From NCBI RefSeq assembly GCF_041262585.1, contig NZ_JBGCBZ010000012.1, forward strand, positions 62,001 through 126,000: 64,000 nucleotides of DNA, given 5' to 3'. The notes below the pieces were generated by a model. It was not told where the DNA came from and did not search any database. It was given only the letters and a program-made list of their open reading frames with translations. The position numbers were made by a program, and so were the translations under genes. Each line of letters starts with the position of its first letter. Position 1 is the first letter of the stretch. Source of the stretch: JAOEGB01 sp041262585. Its GTDB lineage: Bacteria > Actinomycetota > Actinomycetes > Streptosporangiales > Streptosporangiaceae. Below are positions 17,903 to 26,860 of this stretch, piece after piece.

Positions 17903-18394
17903 ATGAGGAGGGATGAGCTACTTGACGCGGCGGAATGCCTGCTGGAGGACCAGGGGGCACAGGGTCTGACCCTGGCCGCGGTCGCCCAGCGCGCCGGCGT
18001 CAGCAAAGGTGGCCTCCTCTATCACTTCAGCAGCAAGGAAGCCCTGATCAAGGCCATGATCGAGCGCCTGATCGCAGAGTTCGACGCGCTGATCGAGGCC
18101 CAGCAGGAGAGCAACTACACGAGGGCCTACCTCAAGGCGACCTTCGAGGCCGTCGAGAGCGGCCGGCTGCGACGCTGGGCGGTGGTCACCGGCGCGGCCG
18201 GAGACCCGGAGCTCCTGGTGCCGCTGCGGGACGCGATGACCAGGTGGCACCGCCACGGCCTGGATGACGAGCCCGACCCGACGATGTCCCAAATCGTGCG
18301 CCTGGCGTGCGAGGGCGTCTGGGACGTCGCCACTCACTGTTCGTCGATCGTCGACTACGCCGAGGTCCGGCGCCGCCTGCTCGACCTGCTCTAA
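17903..18394 (+). CDS. TetR family transcriptional regulator
   Basis: A 163-residue repressor with an N-terminal TetR helix-turn-helix (LTLAAVAQRAGVSKGGLLYHFSSKEALIKAMI) and a short C-terminal ligand domain. ATG 17903 follows directly after the palindromic operator. The next gene in the same direction is an MFS exporter, so the pair most likely forms a drug- or metabolite-responsive efflux unit, though a hairpin separates them. Confidence 0.92.
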   Translation: MRRDELLDAAECLLEDQGAQGLTLAAVAQRAGVSKGGLLYHFSSKEALIKAMIERLIAEFDALIEAQQESNYTRAYLKATFEAVESGRLRRWAVVTGAAGDPELLVPLRDAMTRWHRHGLDDEPDPTMSQIVRLACEGVWDVATHCSSIVDYAEVRRRLLDLL

Positions 18395-18417
18395 CTCCGC
18401 TCTGACTCCGTTCTGGT

Positions 18418-18453
18418 GGTCGCCCCATCCGGCTCACGGCCGGAAGGGCGACC
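18418..18453. terminator. Hairpin between tetR and the MFS gene
   Basis: GGTCGCCC pairs with GGGCGACC, with an inner CCGG/CCGG pairing, in the 130-bp gap. It could end tetR transcription or attenuate read-through into the MFS gene. Confidence 0.5.
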
Positions 18454-18524
18454 TGCTGTTGTCTGCCCGCTTCACCCGACTCGAAAACCCTGAAAACCTT
18501 TGAGACACCCCTGGAAAGGAACCC

Positions 18525-19769
18525 GTGATGACCCGCGCCCTGAGGACGGCACGTTTCGGCGCCATCCTCACCTTCGTTCTGGCCGGCCTAATGTGTGGGA
18601 CGTTCACCGTGCGCCTTCCGGCGCTGGCTGACAAGCTCCAGTTGTCGGAGTCGTCGGTCGGCGTCGCCCTGCTCGCCTGGGGGCTCGGCGCGCTGTTGAC
18701 CATGCAGGTGATGCGCGTCGTCATGGCGCGGGTCGGCAGTCGCGGCGTCCTCCGGGCCGGGGCCCCTCTCTGCGCCGCCGCGCTGGCGCTCGTCGCCTTC
18801 GCGCCGTCCTTTCCGGCCGTGATGGTGGCCGCGACCCTGTTCGGCATGGCCTTCGGCGCGGTCGACGTCGCTATGAACGCCCAGGGCTCGGTGGTCGAGC
18901 GCGCCTATGGCCGGTCGCTGATGAGCGGCATGCACGCCGGCTGGTGCGTGGGCGCGATCTCGGCGGGACTTCTCGGCACCGCGGCCATCGCCGCCGGGCT
19001 GTCCCTCACCGCCCACCTCACCGTCGTCGCCCTGGGCTCGCTGCCGCTGACGCTCGCCCTCAGCCGCACGTACCTGCCGGACGGCCGCACCTCCCAGCCG
19101 GATTCCGCCGCCGCCCGGGCGAAGGCCCCGCGGGCGAGGCTGCCGCGCGTGGTTTACCTGCTCGGCGCGATCACCTTCGGCGCGTTCATGGTCGAGGGCG
19201 CCGTGGCGGACTGGAACGGCCTCTACCTGCGTGGCACGCTCGGCGCCCCCGAGGCGCTCGCCGCGCTCGGCTACCCGGTGTTCGAGGCCGGCATGCTCAT
19301 CGCGCGGCTCTCCGGAGACCGGCTTCGCGGCCGGTACGGCGCGCGCGGCCTGATCGTGGCCTCCGGCGCGGCCACGGCCGCCACGTTCCTGGTGGTCATC
19401 GTGGCGCCGTCGGCCCTGGCCGCAGTCACGGGCATGTTCTTCGTGGGGCTCGCGGTGGCGACGATCTCTCCGATGGCGCTCTCCCTGGCGGGCACCGCCA
19501 CGGCCGACCCCGGCCCGGCGATCGCCCAGGCGGGCGCCATGGGATACGCGGGCCTGCTGCTCGGTCCGGTCGTGATCGGGTTCCTGTCGTCCGCGACGTC
19601 GATGCGGGCCGCGCTGGTGACCGCCGTCGTCCTCGGCGTCCTCGTCGCCGTGGTCGCCCGGCTCCTCCCCAGGTCCCGTACGGCCCCGCTCGCGCTGGAG
19701 ACCCGCATGGACGCCGCCCTTATGAAGGAGGACGGCGTCGAGAGCCACCGTCTGCCCATGGCGGCCTGA
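18525..19769 (+). CDS. MFS transporter
   Basis: A 414-residue major facilitator protein with about 12 hydrophobic segments and typical loop motifs (LADKLQLSESSVGVALL, MARVGSRGVLRAG after helix 2, RLSGDRLRGRYGARG in the central loop). The substrate is unknown; the upstream TetR gene suggests regulated efflux. AAAGGAA lies a few bases before the ATG. Confidence 0.9.
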   Translation: MMTRALRTARFGAILTFVLAGLMCGTFTVRLPALADKLQLSESSVGVALLAWGLGALLTMQVMRVVMARVGSRGVLRAGAPLCAAALALVAFAPSFPAVMVAATLFGMAFGAVDVAMNAQGSVVERAYGRSLMSGMHAGWCVGAISAGLLGTAAIAAGLSLTAHLTVVALGSLPLTLALSRTYLPDGRTSQPDSAAARAKAPRARLPRVVYLLGAITFGAFMVEGAVADWNGLYLRGTLGAPEALAALGYPVFEAGMLIARLSGDRLRGRYGARGLIVASGAATAATFLVVIVAPSALAAVTGMFFVGLAVATISPMALSLAGTATADPGPAIAQAGAMGYAGLLLGPVVIGFLSSATSMRAALVTAVVLGVLVAVVARLLPRSRTAPLALETRMDAALMKEDGVESHRLPMAA

Positions 19770-19790
19770 AAGCGCCCAGGCATGAGCACC

Positions 19791-19822
19791 CCCGGCCGCG
19801 CCCCATCTCGGACGCGGCCGGG
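19791..19822 (+). terminator. Terminator after the MFS gene
   Basis: CCCGGCCGCG pairs perfectly with CGCGGCCGGG around a 12-nt loop, 21 nt past the MFS stop codon. A run of T-containing sequence follows (CGTCTTCC). Confidence 0.75.
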
Positions 19823-19828
19823 CGGCGT

Positions 19829-19873
19829 CTTCCCACCTGGCCGCTTCCTACCTGGCCGCTTCCCGCCTGACCG
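19829..19873. repeat. 15-bp tandem repeat, 3 units
   Basis: CTTCCCACCTGGCCG, CTTCCTACCTGGCCG and CTTCCCGCCTGACCG follow each other directly after the MFS terminator. The rest of the gap to the rhomboid-like gene holds no recognisable gene. Confidence 0.85.
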
Positions 19874-20018
19874 CGCGGCCCTCGTCCACGGGCGCGCCGA
19901 GTTCCCCGTTCATGGCGCCGGATGCCCGCCCGCTGAGGCGGCGGGGTGACATTTGTCCCATCGAAGGACGTACATCGCGTTCTGTCGCCACAAGAGCTGA
20001 TTTGGCAAGCTCTAACGC

Positions 20019-20708
20019 GTGAAGATCCAGCCGCTCCCCCGCGTCACCGTGATCGTGTTCCTGATCACCGCCGTACCCAGCCTGCTGCAGCTCTTCTCCC
20101 CCTCGCTGCTGACCACCTTCGAGAGAGACCCGTCTCTCGTCGGCTCGGGCGAGTGGTGGCGGCTGGCGACCTCTCTCGTGGTCCAGGACGGCGGCCTGAT
20201 CGGCACCGCCTTCAACCTCGTGAGCCTGGCCGGCCTCGGCCTGCTGGCCGAGCGGGCCCTCGGTCCGGCGAGGTGGCTGGCGCTCTACCTGGCCGGGGCC
20301 GTCGCCGGGCAGGTGGCGGGCATGCTTTCCGGCGCCCCGGGAGCGGGCAACTCGATCGCGGTGTGCGGCCTCGCGGGGGGCCTGCTGGCCGCCTTCGCGC
20401 TCGCCCGGGCCGACCGTCTCGCTGGCTCGGTGGCCGCCTTCTACTCCGTGGTGATCCTCACGACGGCGTTCGGCCACTCGACCGCCGGGCTCATCGCGAC
20501 CGTGGCGGTCGCGACGGCGGGAACGCAGCTCATCGCCCATCGGGATCGGCTCCCGCGCTGGGTGTTCCCGCTGCCGGGGCTCGCCGCCGGGGTCGTTCTC
20601 TCCGCCCTCGGCGACCTGCACGGCCCGCCGCTTCTCGCCGGCCTCGTCATCGGGGCCGTCCTCGCCCGCGCCGGCTCCCCTAGCCCCAAGGTCCGTACGG
20701 CCGGCTGA
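20019..20708 (+). CDS. Rhomboid-like membrane protein
   Basis: A 229-residue polytopic membrane protein with rhomboid-like order: GEWWRLATSL, then an N-containing helix (FNLVSLAGLGLLAERALG), RWLALYLAGAVAGQVAG, a small-residue stretch GAGNSIAVCGLAGG where the catalytic GxS motif would be, and GHSTAGLIA where the catalytic histidine would be. The expected GASGA is not present, so it may be a divergent or inactive member. It starts with GTG 20019 with a weak ribosome binding site. Confidence 0.7.
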   Translation: MKIQPLPRVTVIVFLITAVPSLLQLFSPSLLTTFERDPSLVGSGEWWRLATSLVVQDGGLIGTAFNLVSLAGLGLLAERALGPARWLALYLAGAVAGQVAGMLSGAPGAGNSIAVCGLAGGLLAAFALARADRLAGSVAAFYSVVILTTAFGHSTAGLIATVAVATAGTQLIAHRDRLPRWVFPLPGLAAGVVLSALGDLHGPPLLAGLVIGAVLARAGSPSPKVRTAG

Positions 20709-20746
20709 ACAGGGAACGCGAGAGCCGTACGGGATCTGGACATGCC

Positions 20747-20782
20747 GGAGCGGCGCCGCACGGAAAGGTGCGGCGCCGCTCC
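20747..20782. terminator. Bidirectional terminator between rhomboid-like gene and etfA
   Basis: A perfect 15-bp stem (GGAGCGGCGCCGCAC / GTGCGGCGCCGCTCC) with a 6-nt loop lies between two convergent genes, 8 nt before the etfA stop codon on the other strand. Confidence 0.85.
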
Positions 20783-20790
20783 AGGTGTTG

Positions 20791-21744
20791 CTACTTGCGC
20801 TTCTCGATCTCTTCGGTGAGCTGCGGGACGATCTGGAACAGGTCGCCCACGACGCCGAAGTCGGCGATCTCGAAGATCGGCGCCTCGGCGTCCTTGTTGA
20901 TCACCACGATGGTCTTCGAGGTCTGCATGCCGGCCCGGTGCTGGATGGCGCCGGAGATGCCGGCCGCGATGTAGAGCTGCGGCGACACCGTCTTGCCGGT
21001 CTGGCCGACCTGGAACTGGTGGGGGTACCAGCCGGCGTCGGTGGCGGCACGCGAGGCGCCGACCGCCGCGCCGAGGGAGTCGGCGAGCTTCTCGATGATC
21101 GAGAAGTTCTCGCCCGAGCCCACTCCGCGGCCACCGGAGACCACGATCGCGGCCTCGGTGAGCTCGGGGCGAGCGCCCTTCTCCTGCTTGACCCGCTCGA
21201 CGACCTTCGCGGCGCGCGCGGCGTCGGAGAAGGCGACGTCCACCTTCTCCTCGGCGCCCGCGCCCGCGGTGGCCACGGGAGCGGTGGAGTTGGGGCGCAC
21301 CGCCACGATCGGGGTGCCCTTGGTCACGCGGCTCCGCACGTTGACGCCGCCGCCGAAGATGGACTGGTCGGCGACGAAGCCCTCGCCCAGGCCCACCGCG
21401 TCGGTGATCACACCGGAGTCGGTCTTGATGGCCAGGCGGCCCGCGATCTCCTTGCCCTCGGCCGTGGCGGCGACGAGCACGGCGGCCGGGGACCGCTCAG
21501 ACACGAGCTGGGCCAGCAGTTCGGCCTTCGGCGCCACCACGTAGTCGGCGATCTCCTCGCCGGCGGCGACGTAGACCTTGTCGGCGCCGTACTCGGCGAG
21601 CTTGGCCTTGGCGGCGTCCGAGTAGCCGGGACCGGCCCAGACCGCGGACGGCTCGCCCAGCGACCGGGCCAGCGTCAGCAGTTCGAGGGTGACCTTCTTG
21701 ACGTCACCGTCGACGTGCTCGACGAGAACCAGAATCTCACTCAT
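20791..21744 (-). CDS. etfA: Electron transfer flavoprotein subunit alpha
   Basis: A 317-residue FAD-binding subunit of ETF, which carries electrons from acyl-CoA dehydrogenases to the respiratory chain. The C-terminal FAD site is evident (SGGRGVGSGENF, GASRAATDAGW, GQTGKTVSPQLYIAAGISGAIQH, INKDAEAPIFEIADFGVVGDL). Start ATG 21744 (MSEILVLVEHVDG) follows etfB by 10 nt. Confidence 0.96.
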   Translation of the reverse strand: MSEILVLVEHVDGDVKKVTLELLTLARSLGEPSAVWAGPGYSDAAKAKLAEYGADKVYVAAGEEIADYVVAPKAELLAQLVSERSPAAVLVAATAEGKEIAGRLAIKTDSGVITDAVGLGEGFVADQSIFGGGVNVRSRVTKGTPIVAVRPNSTAPVATAGAGAEEKVDVAFSDAARAAKVVERVKQEKGARPELTEAAIVVSGGRGVGSGENFSIIEKLADSLGAAVGASRAATDAGWYPHQFQVGQTGKTVSPQLYIAAGISGAIQHRAGMQTSKTIVVINKDAEAPIFEIADFGVVGDLFQIVPQLTEEIEKRK

Positions 21745-21754
21745 CCCAAGCCCC

Positions 21755-22534
21755 TCAGATGAACTTCTTCGACGCGAGGAACTCGGCGGCCTTGGCGCCA
21801 CCGTCGCCCTCGTCCTTGACCACCGTGCCCGCCGCACGAGGCGGAGCGGCGGCGAACTCCACGACCTCGCTCCAGGCGCTCGCCAGGCCGACCTGGTCGG
21901 CGGAGATCTCCGCGTCGGCGATGCCGAGCGTCTCGACCGGCTTCTTCTTGGCGGCCATGATGCCCTTGAAGGACGGGTACCGCGGCTCGTTGATCTTCTC
22001 GACCACGGACACGACGGCGGGCAGCGAGGCCTCCACCTTGTCGAAGCCGTAGTCGGTGATGCGCTGGATCGCGATGGCCGACCCGTTCACCTCGACCTTG
22101 TTGGCCAGGGTGAGCTGGGGAGTGCCCAGCCGCTCGGCCAGCATCGCGGCGAGCACGCCGGTGCGGGCGTCGGTGGACTCCGAACCGAGGATGACCAGGT
22201 CGAACCCGATCTTCTTCAGCGCCTGCGCCATGGCGTAGGAGGTCGACAGGGCGTCCGAGCCGTGCAACGCGTCGTCGCTCAGGTGGACGGCCTTGTCCGC
22301 ACCCATGGCCAGGGCCTTGCGGATGGTCTCGGTCGCCTTGGCGGGGCCCATGGTGAGAACGGTCACCTCTCCCCCGTGGGCCTCCTTGAGCCGCAGTGCC
22401 TCCTCGACCGCGTACTCGTCGAGCTCGTTCACGACGCCGTCGGCGGCGTCGCGGTCGAGCGTCTTGTCATCGGACCTCAGCTTGCGCTCGGTCGCCGTGT
22501 CGGGGACCTGCTTCACGCAGACGACGATGTTCAT
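21755..22534 (-). CDS. etfB: Electron transfer flavoprotein subunit beta
   Basis: A 259-residue AMP-binding ETF subunit: MNIVVCVKQVPDT at the start, VNELDEYAVEEALRL, and the signature VEASLPAVVSVVEKINEPRYPS. It forms an operon with etfA. ATG 22534 has GGGGAGG about 13 nt upstream. Confidence 0.96.
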   Translation of the reverse strand: MNIVVCVKQVPDTATERKLRSDDKTLDRDAADGVVNELDEYAVEEALRLKEAHGGEVTVLTMGPAKATETIRKALAMGADKAVHLSDDALHGSDALSTSYAMAQALKKIGFDLVILGSESTDARTGVLAAMLAERLGTPQLTLANKVEVNGSAIAIQRITDYGFDKVEASLPAVVSVVEKINEPRYPSFKGIMAAKKKPVETLGIADAEISADQVGLASAWSEVVEFAAAPPRAAGTVVKDEGDGGAKAAEFLASKKFI

Positions 22535-22693
22535 GGCCGGTGGCCGACCTCCCCTTTCCGTACGGCTGACGCCGCGGTATTCGGTACGTGCCCGTGGGGT
22601 ACGGACACGTGCTGCAAGACTGCCAGGCGCTCGTAAGCGTAATGACAGCGGGTGGCCCGGGTGATGCAGCGCTCCCTGGTCCCCCACGCCATG

Positions 22694-22707
22694 TTACCCA
22701 CGAGTAG
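22694..22707. promoter_or_regulatory. Possible operator upstream of etfBA
   Basis: TTACCCACGAGTAG is an imperfect inverted repeat (TTAC...GTAG) 160 bp upstream of etfB; read on the etf strand it is CTACTCGTGGGTAA. It has the look of a TetR-type operator, but the call rests on symmetry alone. The rest of 22535-22887 holds no gene; three loose copies of CCCGAAGCC lie at about 22761-22797. Confidence 0.3.
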
Positions 22708-22887
22708 CTTAGGCGCAAACCTCCGGTCACCTACGGCCCGGGCAACGTGACGTAGCCCATACCCGAAGCCATGCCCGAAGCCCGCATCCGAAGCTCGGGG
22801 CCGGCCCACCGGAAGTCCCGCCGCGCTCCACGATACCGAACTATGTTCCAGATCCATCCCTCCCCCCACCGCGGCCGCTTACCGACA

Positions 22888-22995
22888 CTCCGTGGTCCCC
22901 TGGAGCCTCGCCAGGCGGCGCAGAGTGCCCAGGGCCAGCGACTGGTCGAGCGGCAGGGCCATCCACGAGGTCAGCAGGGAGTCGCGGCCGAACAG
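22888..22995 (-). repeat. 108-bp duplicate of a debranching-enzyme gene segment
   Basis: This stretch matches 37348-37455 inside the amylo-alpha-1,6-glucosidase gene at 107 of 108 positions (single difference 22924/37384). It encodes, on the minus strand, a segment ending the LFGRDSLLTSWMALPLDQ region but is out of any gene here. Similarity stops abruptly at both ends. It abuts the DUF234 remnant. Confidence 0.95.
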
Positions 22996-23363
22996 TGCTT
23001 CCCGTGCTCATGGCGTCCCTGGACGACCACATGGGCGACCCCTGGGAGAACGCCTTCCGCGACCACCTCAGGCACCGCGCACGGGAGATCGGCCCCGAGG
23101 TGGTCGCCATCGGCCCATGGTGGCAGGGGGACGGACAGCACCAGATCGACGCGGTGGCGCTCAGTGGCAGGTCGAGGACTCCCGTCCTCGCCGGCGAGGC
23201 GAAGAAGGTGAACGCCGGCCGGCTCAAGGCGGACCTCGCCTCCAAGGCGGCCCACCTGACCAAGACCCCTGGGGACCTCCGCTACGCCGTCGCCGCCAGG
23301 CAGACCATCGTCAACGCGGACGCGAAGACCCTCTGTGTCACCGCCGCGGAGGTCTTTCCTTAG
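22996..23363 (+). pseudogene. C-terminal remnant of a DUF234-type ATPase
   Basis: About 120 codons (from LPVLMASLDDHMGDPWENAF to AAEVFP-stop) resemble only the C-terminal DUF234 domain of archaeal/bacterial AAA ATPases. It contains the PD-(D/E)xK-like core GPWWQGDGQHQIDAVALSG and LAGEAKK. The entire ATPase half is missing, and the frame begins exactly where the 108-bp duplication ends, so this is a truncated copy. A GTG or ATG at its start could in principle give a small protein, but there is no clear ribosome binding site. Confidence 0.75.
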
Positions 23364-23398
23364 GTCTAGCTGGAGGTCTAGCTGGAGGTCTAGCTGGC
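23363..23398. repeat. 12-bp tandem repeat, 3 units
   Basis: GGTCTAGCTGGA repeated three times (last unit one base different) between the stop of the DUF234 remnant and the end of the convergent kinase gene; the third unit includes the kinase stop codon. Confidence 0.9.
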
Positions 23399-24760
23399 GA
23401 AGACGAGGGCGATGAGGAGGAACAGGACGGTGCCGACGGCGAAGAGGAGGGTCGTAGTGCTGAACAGCGTGCTCAGCAGGGCCCACACGGCGACGACGCC
23501 GACTCCGCCCATGGCGTCCACGATCACCCGCGACCGCGACTTGGCCAGCAGGCCGAGCCCCACGTCGATCACGACGACCGTGCCGTACAGCGCGAGCAGC
23601 AGGAGCGAGACCTCCGGTAGGTAGCGGCGGGCGGCGGCGGCGAACAGGCCGACGACCACGCTGGAGCCGAGCACCCAGCGGCGGTGCAGCTTCGCGCGAT
23701 GCCGGGCGCGGGCGTCCTCGATGGATCGCTTCCTGTCGCCGGGCCTCCACTCGCGGGTGCGGGCGTCGGCGACCGATCCCATGGCGGTCACCTCGGCGTC
23801 GCGGAGACGGTCGAGCGGGTGCCGTACGCCCGGAAGAGGCTCGAAGTGATGTCCGCCCTGCGAGGCGGGCTCGAAGTGATCGGCATGAGCCGGCAGATGG
23901 ACCGGCTTCCCCCACCCCGTCTCCGCACGAGACCGGGAGGGCTTGGCCAAGGGCGGCGCGACGACGCCGAGGCGGGCGGAGAGCTGCGGTGCTGTCGGCC
24001 GCTCGGCGGGATCGGTCCGCAGGCACTCCGCCAGCAGCGGCCCTAGCCAGGAGGGGACGCCGGACAGGTCCGGCTCGCGGTGGACGACCCGGTAGGCGAT
24101 CGCCGCCGCCGGTCCGGTCCCGTACGGCTGCCGCCCCGACGCGGCGAAGGCCAGGGTCGCCGCCAGGGCGAACACGTCGGACTCCGGCCCTGCGTCGTGG
24201 CCTTCCAGCACCTCCGGGGCCAGATAGCCGGGGGTGCCGACGACCGCCCCCGACGCCGTGACGGAGGCGGACTCCAGCGCGCAGGCGATCCCGAAGTCGA
24301 TCACGTACGGCTCGCTGTCGGCGATGATCACATTGGCGGGCTTGAGGTCCCGGTGGACGACCCCGGCCCCGTGGATGCACTCCAGCGCCTCGGCCAGGCC
24401 CCGCGCCAGCCGTACGAGATCGTCGTCGCGGACCGGGCCGTCCGAGGCGATCACCGTGCTGAGCGCGCGGCCCTGGACGTAGCGGGTGACGATGTACGGC
24501 CGGGGCCCGGTCAGCGAGGCGTCGAGGATCTCGGCGACGTGGGGGCCGCGCACCCGCCGCATGGTCTCGACCTCGCGCGCCAGCCGCGTGAGCGCGAAGG
24601 CGTCGGAGGCGACGTGCGGGAGGAGCACCTTGACGGCGACGGTGTGCCCCTCGGGGTCGAGCGCGAGATGGACCTCACCGAACCCGCCCGAGCCGAGCGG
24701 CGAGAGCAGGCGGTAGGGGCCCAGGGTCGCAGGGGCTGGTGCGTGTTCCGACGGGCCCAT
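23390..24760 (-). CDS. Ser/Thr protein kinase with C-terminal membrane segments (kinase 1)
   Basis: A 456-residue Hanks-type kinase. Kinase motifs are complete: GSGGFGEVHLA, VAVKVL, HRDLKPANV, DFGIA, GTPGYLAPEVLEG, DVFALAATLAFAASG. After a linker there are two or more hydrophobic segments (WVLGSSVVVGLFAAA, LLLLALYGTVVVIDVGLGLL, then a long C-terminal hydrophobic stretch). No PASTA repeats. It is the last of three tandem paralogues on this strand, 37 nt after kinase 2. Confidence 0.92.
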   Translation of the reverse strand: MGPSEHAPAPATLGPYRLLSPLGSGGFGEVHLALDPEGHTVAVKVLLPHVASDAFALTRLAREVETMRRVRGPHVAEILDASLTGPRPYIVTRYVQGRALSTVIASDGPVRDDDLVRLARGLAEALECIHGAGVVHRDLKPANVIIADSEPYVIDFGIACALESASVTASGAVVGTPGYLAPEVLEGHDAGPESDVFALAATLAFAASGRQPYGTGPAAAIAYRVVHREPDLSGVPSWLGPLLAECLRTDPAERPTAPQLSARLGVVAPPLAKPSRSRAETGWGKPVHLPAHADHFEPASQGGHHFEPLPGVRHPLDRLRDAEVTAMGSVADARTREWRPGDRKRSIEDARARHRAKLHRRWVLGSSVVVGLFAAAARRYLPEVSLLLLALYGTVVVIDVGLGLLAKSRSRVIVDAMGGVGVVAVWALLSTLFSTTTLLFAVGTVLFLLIALVFAS

Positions 24761-24797
24761 CCCGCTCCCCTCTCGCCTCGCGGCGCCGACGGCCTGG

Positions 24798-26849
24798 TCA
24801 GCCCCAGAAGTGCAGGAAGCTCAGGCCGATTCTGTCCAGGAGGTCACCGATGACGCCGCCGATCAGATTGACGACCGTGTTCTTACCCTTCTGCGTCAGG
24901 TCGGTGACGATGTGGTCGAGGACCACCGACGGCGGCCGCCAGGGCGCCCACGAGGCGTCCGCCGACAGTGCCGTCATGACGGCGAAGAGCGCCAGCGTGC
25001 CCACCGCGATCGTGACGACCATGCCCGCGCCCGGGCTGCGGATCACCGAGGTCAGCGTCCTGGCGACGGCCTTCCGGGGGGCTCCGCCTCCGGGCAGGAT
25101 GAACAGCCCGGCCACGAAGGCGCCCGCGGCGTAGGCGGCGGCCGGGTCGGTGCCCATCCGCCCCAGATAGACCAGCCCGCCCCACACGCACATGCCGAAC
25201 ATCGCCGCGAGCGGCACCTGGACGAGCGTGGCGAGCGCGGCCTTGATCAGCGCCCATGGCGTGCCCAGCACGGCCAGGAGCGGGTCGCTGCCGCTGCTTC
25301 CCCGGACCGAGCGGCGCTCCGCCAGGTCACCGAGCAGGTAGTGGCCCACCCTGAGGCAGAGTGACGCCACGATGGCGAACAGGCTCACCGTCACCGGCAG
25401 CAGGCAGGCCAGCGCCACCAGCGCGACGAGCAGGAGGCCCGCCAGGACCGGATGTCCCGCGCGGTAGCGCGGCCTGTCCTGTTCCGGCGCGTACGGCCTG
25501 GCCTGGCTCGGCGGAGCCGTCGGCACCGCCCTGCCCGGCGGCGAGACCGTGCCCTGAGGTTCCGGATATCCCGCCACCCGCGCGTCGGGATGCGGCGGCG
25601 GATACGCCCCCGGTGGCTGGTAGGCCGGCGGCGCGTAACCGGCCGGAGGCGGGACGTACCCGGGCGTGTGCGCGGGCGGGTAGCCGGCCCGGCCCTGCGG
25701 GGGAGGCGCGAAGTCCGCCTGGCGCGCCTTCGGCGGGCGCGGCTCGCGGCGTGAGCGTTCGGGAGCGACGTAGTTGACCGGCGGGAGCAGGTCGGAGTAG
25801 GTGTCGCCGGCCGGGAGGACGCTGGTGCCGTTCGGCGGCCCAGAAACCCCCGAAGCACCAGAAACCCCGGAAACCCCCGAAGCACCCGGGACACCCGAAA
25901 CCGCCGAGGCACCGGAAAGACCGGATAACGCGGCGTCGTCGAGGACTCTCGTCCCGTCGGGGACGTGCCCGTTGACGGCCGACCCGTCGAGGACCTTCGT
26001 TCCGCCGCCGCCCGCCGGGGAGACCGCGGTCTCCTGGAAGACCGTCACGGACGGGTCGAGCACCCGCGACAGCCGCAGCAGCGACGCGGCGGTCGGGCGC
26101 GACCCGGCGTCCGTGGCGAGCGCCAGCCGGAGCCAGCCGCGCATCCACGGGGGCGCGAGGTCGACCTGGGCCTTGCCCTCCAGGATGTTGTAACAGACCG
26201 ACTCGAACGTGCCGGACCCGAACGGCGGCTTGCCGGTGGCCGCGAAGAACACCGTCGCCGCGAGCGCGTGCACGTCGGCCGCCTGCGTGATCTCCGAGTC
26301 CCGGATGATCTCCGGCGCCAGGTAGCCCGGCGTGCCGACGAACATGCCGGTCTGGGTCAGCCTGGTGGCGTTGACCAGATGCGCGATGCCGAAGTCGATG
26401 ACGAGCGGCTCGCCGTCCACGAGCATCACGTTGGCGGGCTTGAGGTCCCGGTGGACGACGGCGGCCGCGTGGATGGCGACCAGCGCCTCGCACAGGCCGC
26501 GGGCGAGCCGGATGACGTCACGGTGCGCCAGCGGCCCGTCCTCCAGGACGGTCTGCTCCAGCGTCCGCCCAGGGGCGTACCTGGTCACGATGTACGGCAT
26601 GGCGCCCGCGAGGTCGGCGTCGAGGACCTCGGCGACGCGCTTGCTGCGCACGCGGCGCATGGTCTCGACCTCGCGGGTCAGCCGGTCCCTGGCCTTGAGG
26701 TCCGAGGCCACGTGCGGGTGGAGGACCTTGACGGCGACCTCGCGACCCTCCGCGTCCAGCCCGAGATGGACCACGCCCATCCCGCCCTCTCCCAACTGCC
26801 GCAGCAGCCGGTAGGGGCCGATCCTTTCCGGAGCCTCGGTAGCCGACAT
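24798..26849 (-). CDS. Ser/Thr protein kinase with C-terminal membrane segments (kinase 2)
   Basis: A kinase of 683 residues with intact catalytic motifs (GEGGMGVVHLG, VAVKVLHPHV, HRDLKPANVML, DFGIAHL, GTPGYLAPEII). The middle is low complexity: a stretch of repeated Gly-Val/Ala-Ser units (SGLSGASAVSGVPGASGVSG) followed by a Pro/Tyr-rich region, then several hydrophobic helices. ATG 26849 has GGGGGA just upstream; GTG 26864, overlapping the stop of kinase 3 (GTGA), is equally possible and would couple the two. Confidence 0.92.
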   Translation of the reverse strand: MSATEAPERIGPYRLLRQLGEGGMGVVHLGLDAEGREVAVKVLHPHVASDLKARDRLTREVETMRRVRSKRVAEVLDADLAGAMPYIVTRYAPGRTLEQTVLEDGPLAHRDVIRLARGLCEALVAIHAAAVVHRDLKPANVMLVDGEPLVIDFGIAHLVNATRLTQTGMFVGTPGYLAPEIIRDSEITQAADVHALAATVFFAATGKPPFGSGTFESVCYNILEGKAQVDLAPPWMRGWLRLALATDAGSRPTAASLLRLSRVLDPSVTVFQETAVSPAGGGGTKVLDGSAVNGHVPDGTRVLDDAALSGLSGASAVSGVPGASGVSGVSGASGVSGPPNGTSVLPAGDTYSDLLPPVNYVAPERSRREPRPPKARQADFAPPPQGRAGYPPAHTPGYVPPPAGYAPPAYQPPGAYPPPHPDARVAGYPEPQGTVSPPGRAVPTAPPSQARPYAPEQDRPRYRAGHPVLAGLLLVALVALACLLPVTVSLFAIVASLCLRVGHYLLGDLAERRSVRGSSGSDPLLAVLGTPWALIKAALATLVQVPLAAMFGMCVWGGLVYLGRMGTDPAAAYAAGAFVAGLFILPGGGAPRKAVARTLTSVIRSPGAGMVVTIAVGTLALFAVMTALSADASWAPWRPPSVVLDHIVTDLTQKGKNTVVNLIGGVIGDLLDRIGLSFLHFWG

Positions 26850-26860
26850 GTTGTCCCCCG

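Noticed and set aside
22841..23263. Minus-strand frame across the duplicated debranching fragment
   Set aside because: It is not in frame with the original gene and mixes three unrelated pieces.
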